From: JAAZBG01 sp964390065
GTDB lineage: Bacteria; Fibrobacterota; Chitinivibrionia; Chitinivibrionales; Chitinispirillaceae
Length of the DNA stretch: 6,528 nt
NCBI GenBank assembly: GCA_964390065.1
Contig: CAYMGX010000182.1
Span: forward strand, 1 to 6,528
Reading direction: 5' to 3'
This document shows positions 6,524-6,528 of the stretch, piece after piece (the stretch's first letter is position 1; each line of letters opens with the position of its first letter). The position numbers and the translations under genes were made by a program. The notes below the pieces were generated by a model. It worked only from the letters and a program-made list of their open reading frames with translations, ran no database searches and was not told the DNA's origin.

Positions 6524-6528
6524 ACTAA

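Overview
The window looks like ordinary chromosome from a moderately AT-rich bacterium. The secreted Asp-box protein ends in a C-terminal domain of the Por-secretion/FlgD-like kind. The UvrA resembles the long-form UvrA types. Together these suggest a member of the Fibrobacteres-Chlorobi-Bacteroidetes superphylum or a related lineage. This is an inference from protein style only; no rRNA or other lineage marker is present.

Layout from left to right. Positions 1-2099, minus strand: the N-terminal ~699 codons of the nucleotide-excision-repair ATPase UvrA, cut by the window edge. Positions 2100-2875: a mostly non-coding AT-rich stretch. It holds one short conserved-looking but probably decayed ORF on the minus strand (2247-2441), an imperfect hairpin (2587-2617) and a 10-base palindrome (2783-2792). 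Positions 2953-3716, plus strand: a two-gene unit with a 4-base ATGA overlap. It encodes a HEPN-fold protein of the HI0074 ('nucleotidyltransferase substrate binding') family and a minimal nucleotidyltransferase (MNT) of the HI0073 family. The motifs RX4HXY and GSX10DXD are both intact, so this is a complete candidate HEPN/MNT (type VII-like) toxin-antitoxin module. A 24-codon ORF ends 2 bases before its first gene.

Positions 3717-3830: a convergent junction with a small perfect hairpin. Positions 3831-5900, minus strand: a large exported protein with a signal peptide, 14 evenly spaced Asp-box/BNR-type units (enough for two seven-bladed propellers) and a C-terminal sorting-type beta domain. 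Positions 5945-6523, minus strand: a nitroreductase-family flavoprotein. It lies 44 bases upstream of the propeller gene on the same strand with no visible terminator between, so co-transcription is possible although the functions look unrelated.

The genes do not form one pathway. The most interesting unit is the HEPN/MNT pair; the most unusual single protein is the 14-unit propeller. I see no CRISPR array, tRNA, rRNA, insertion sequence or phage gene.
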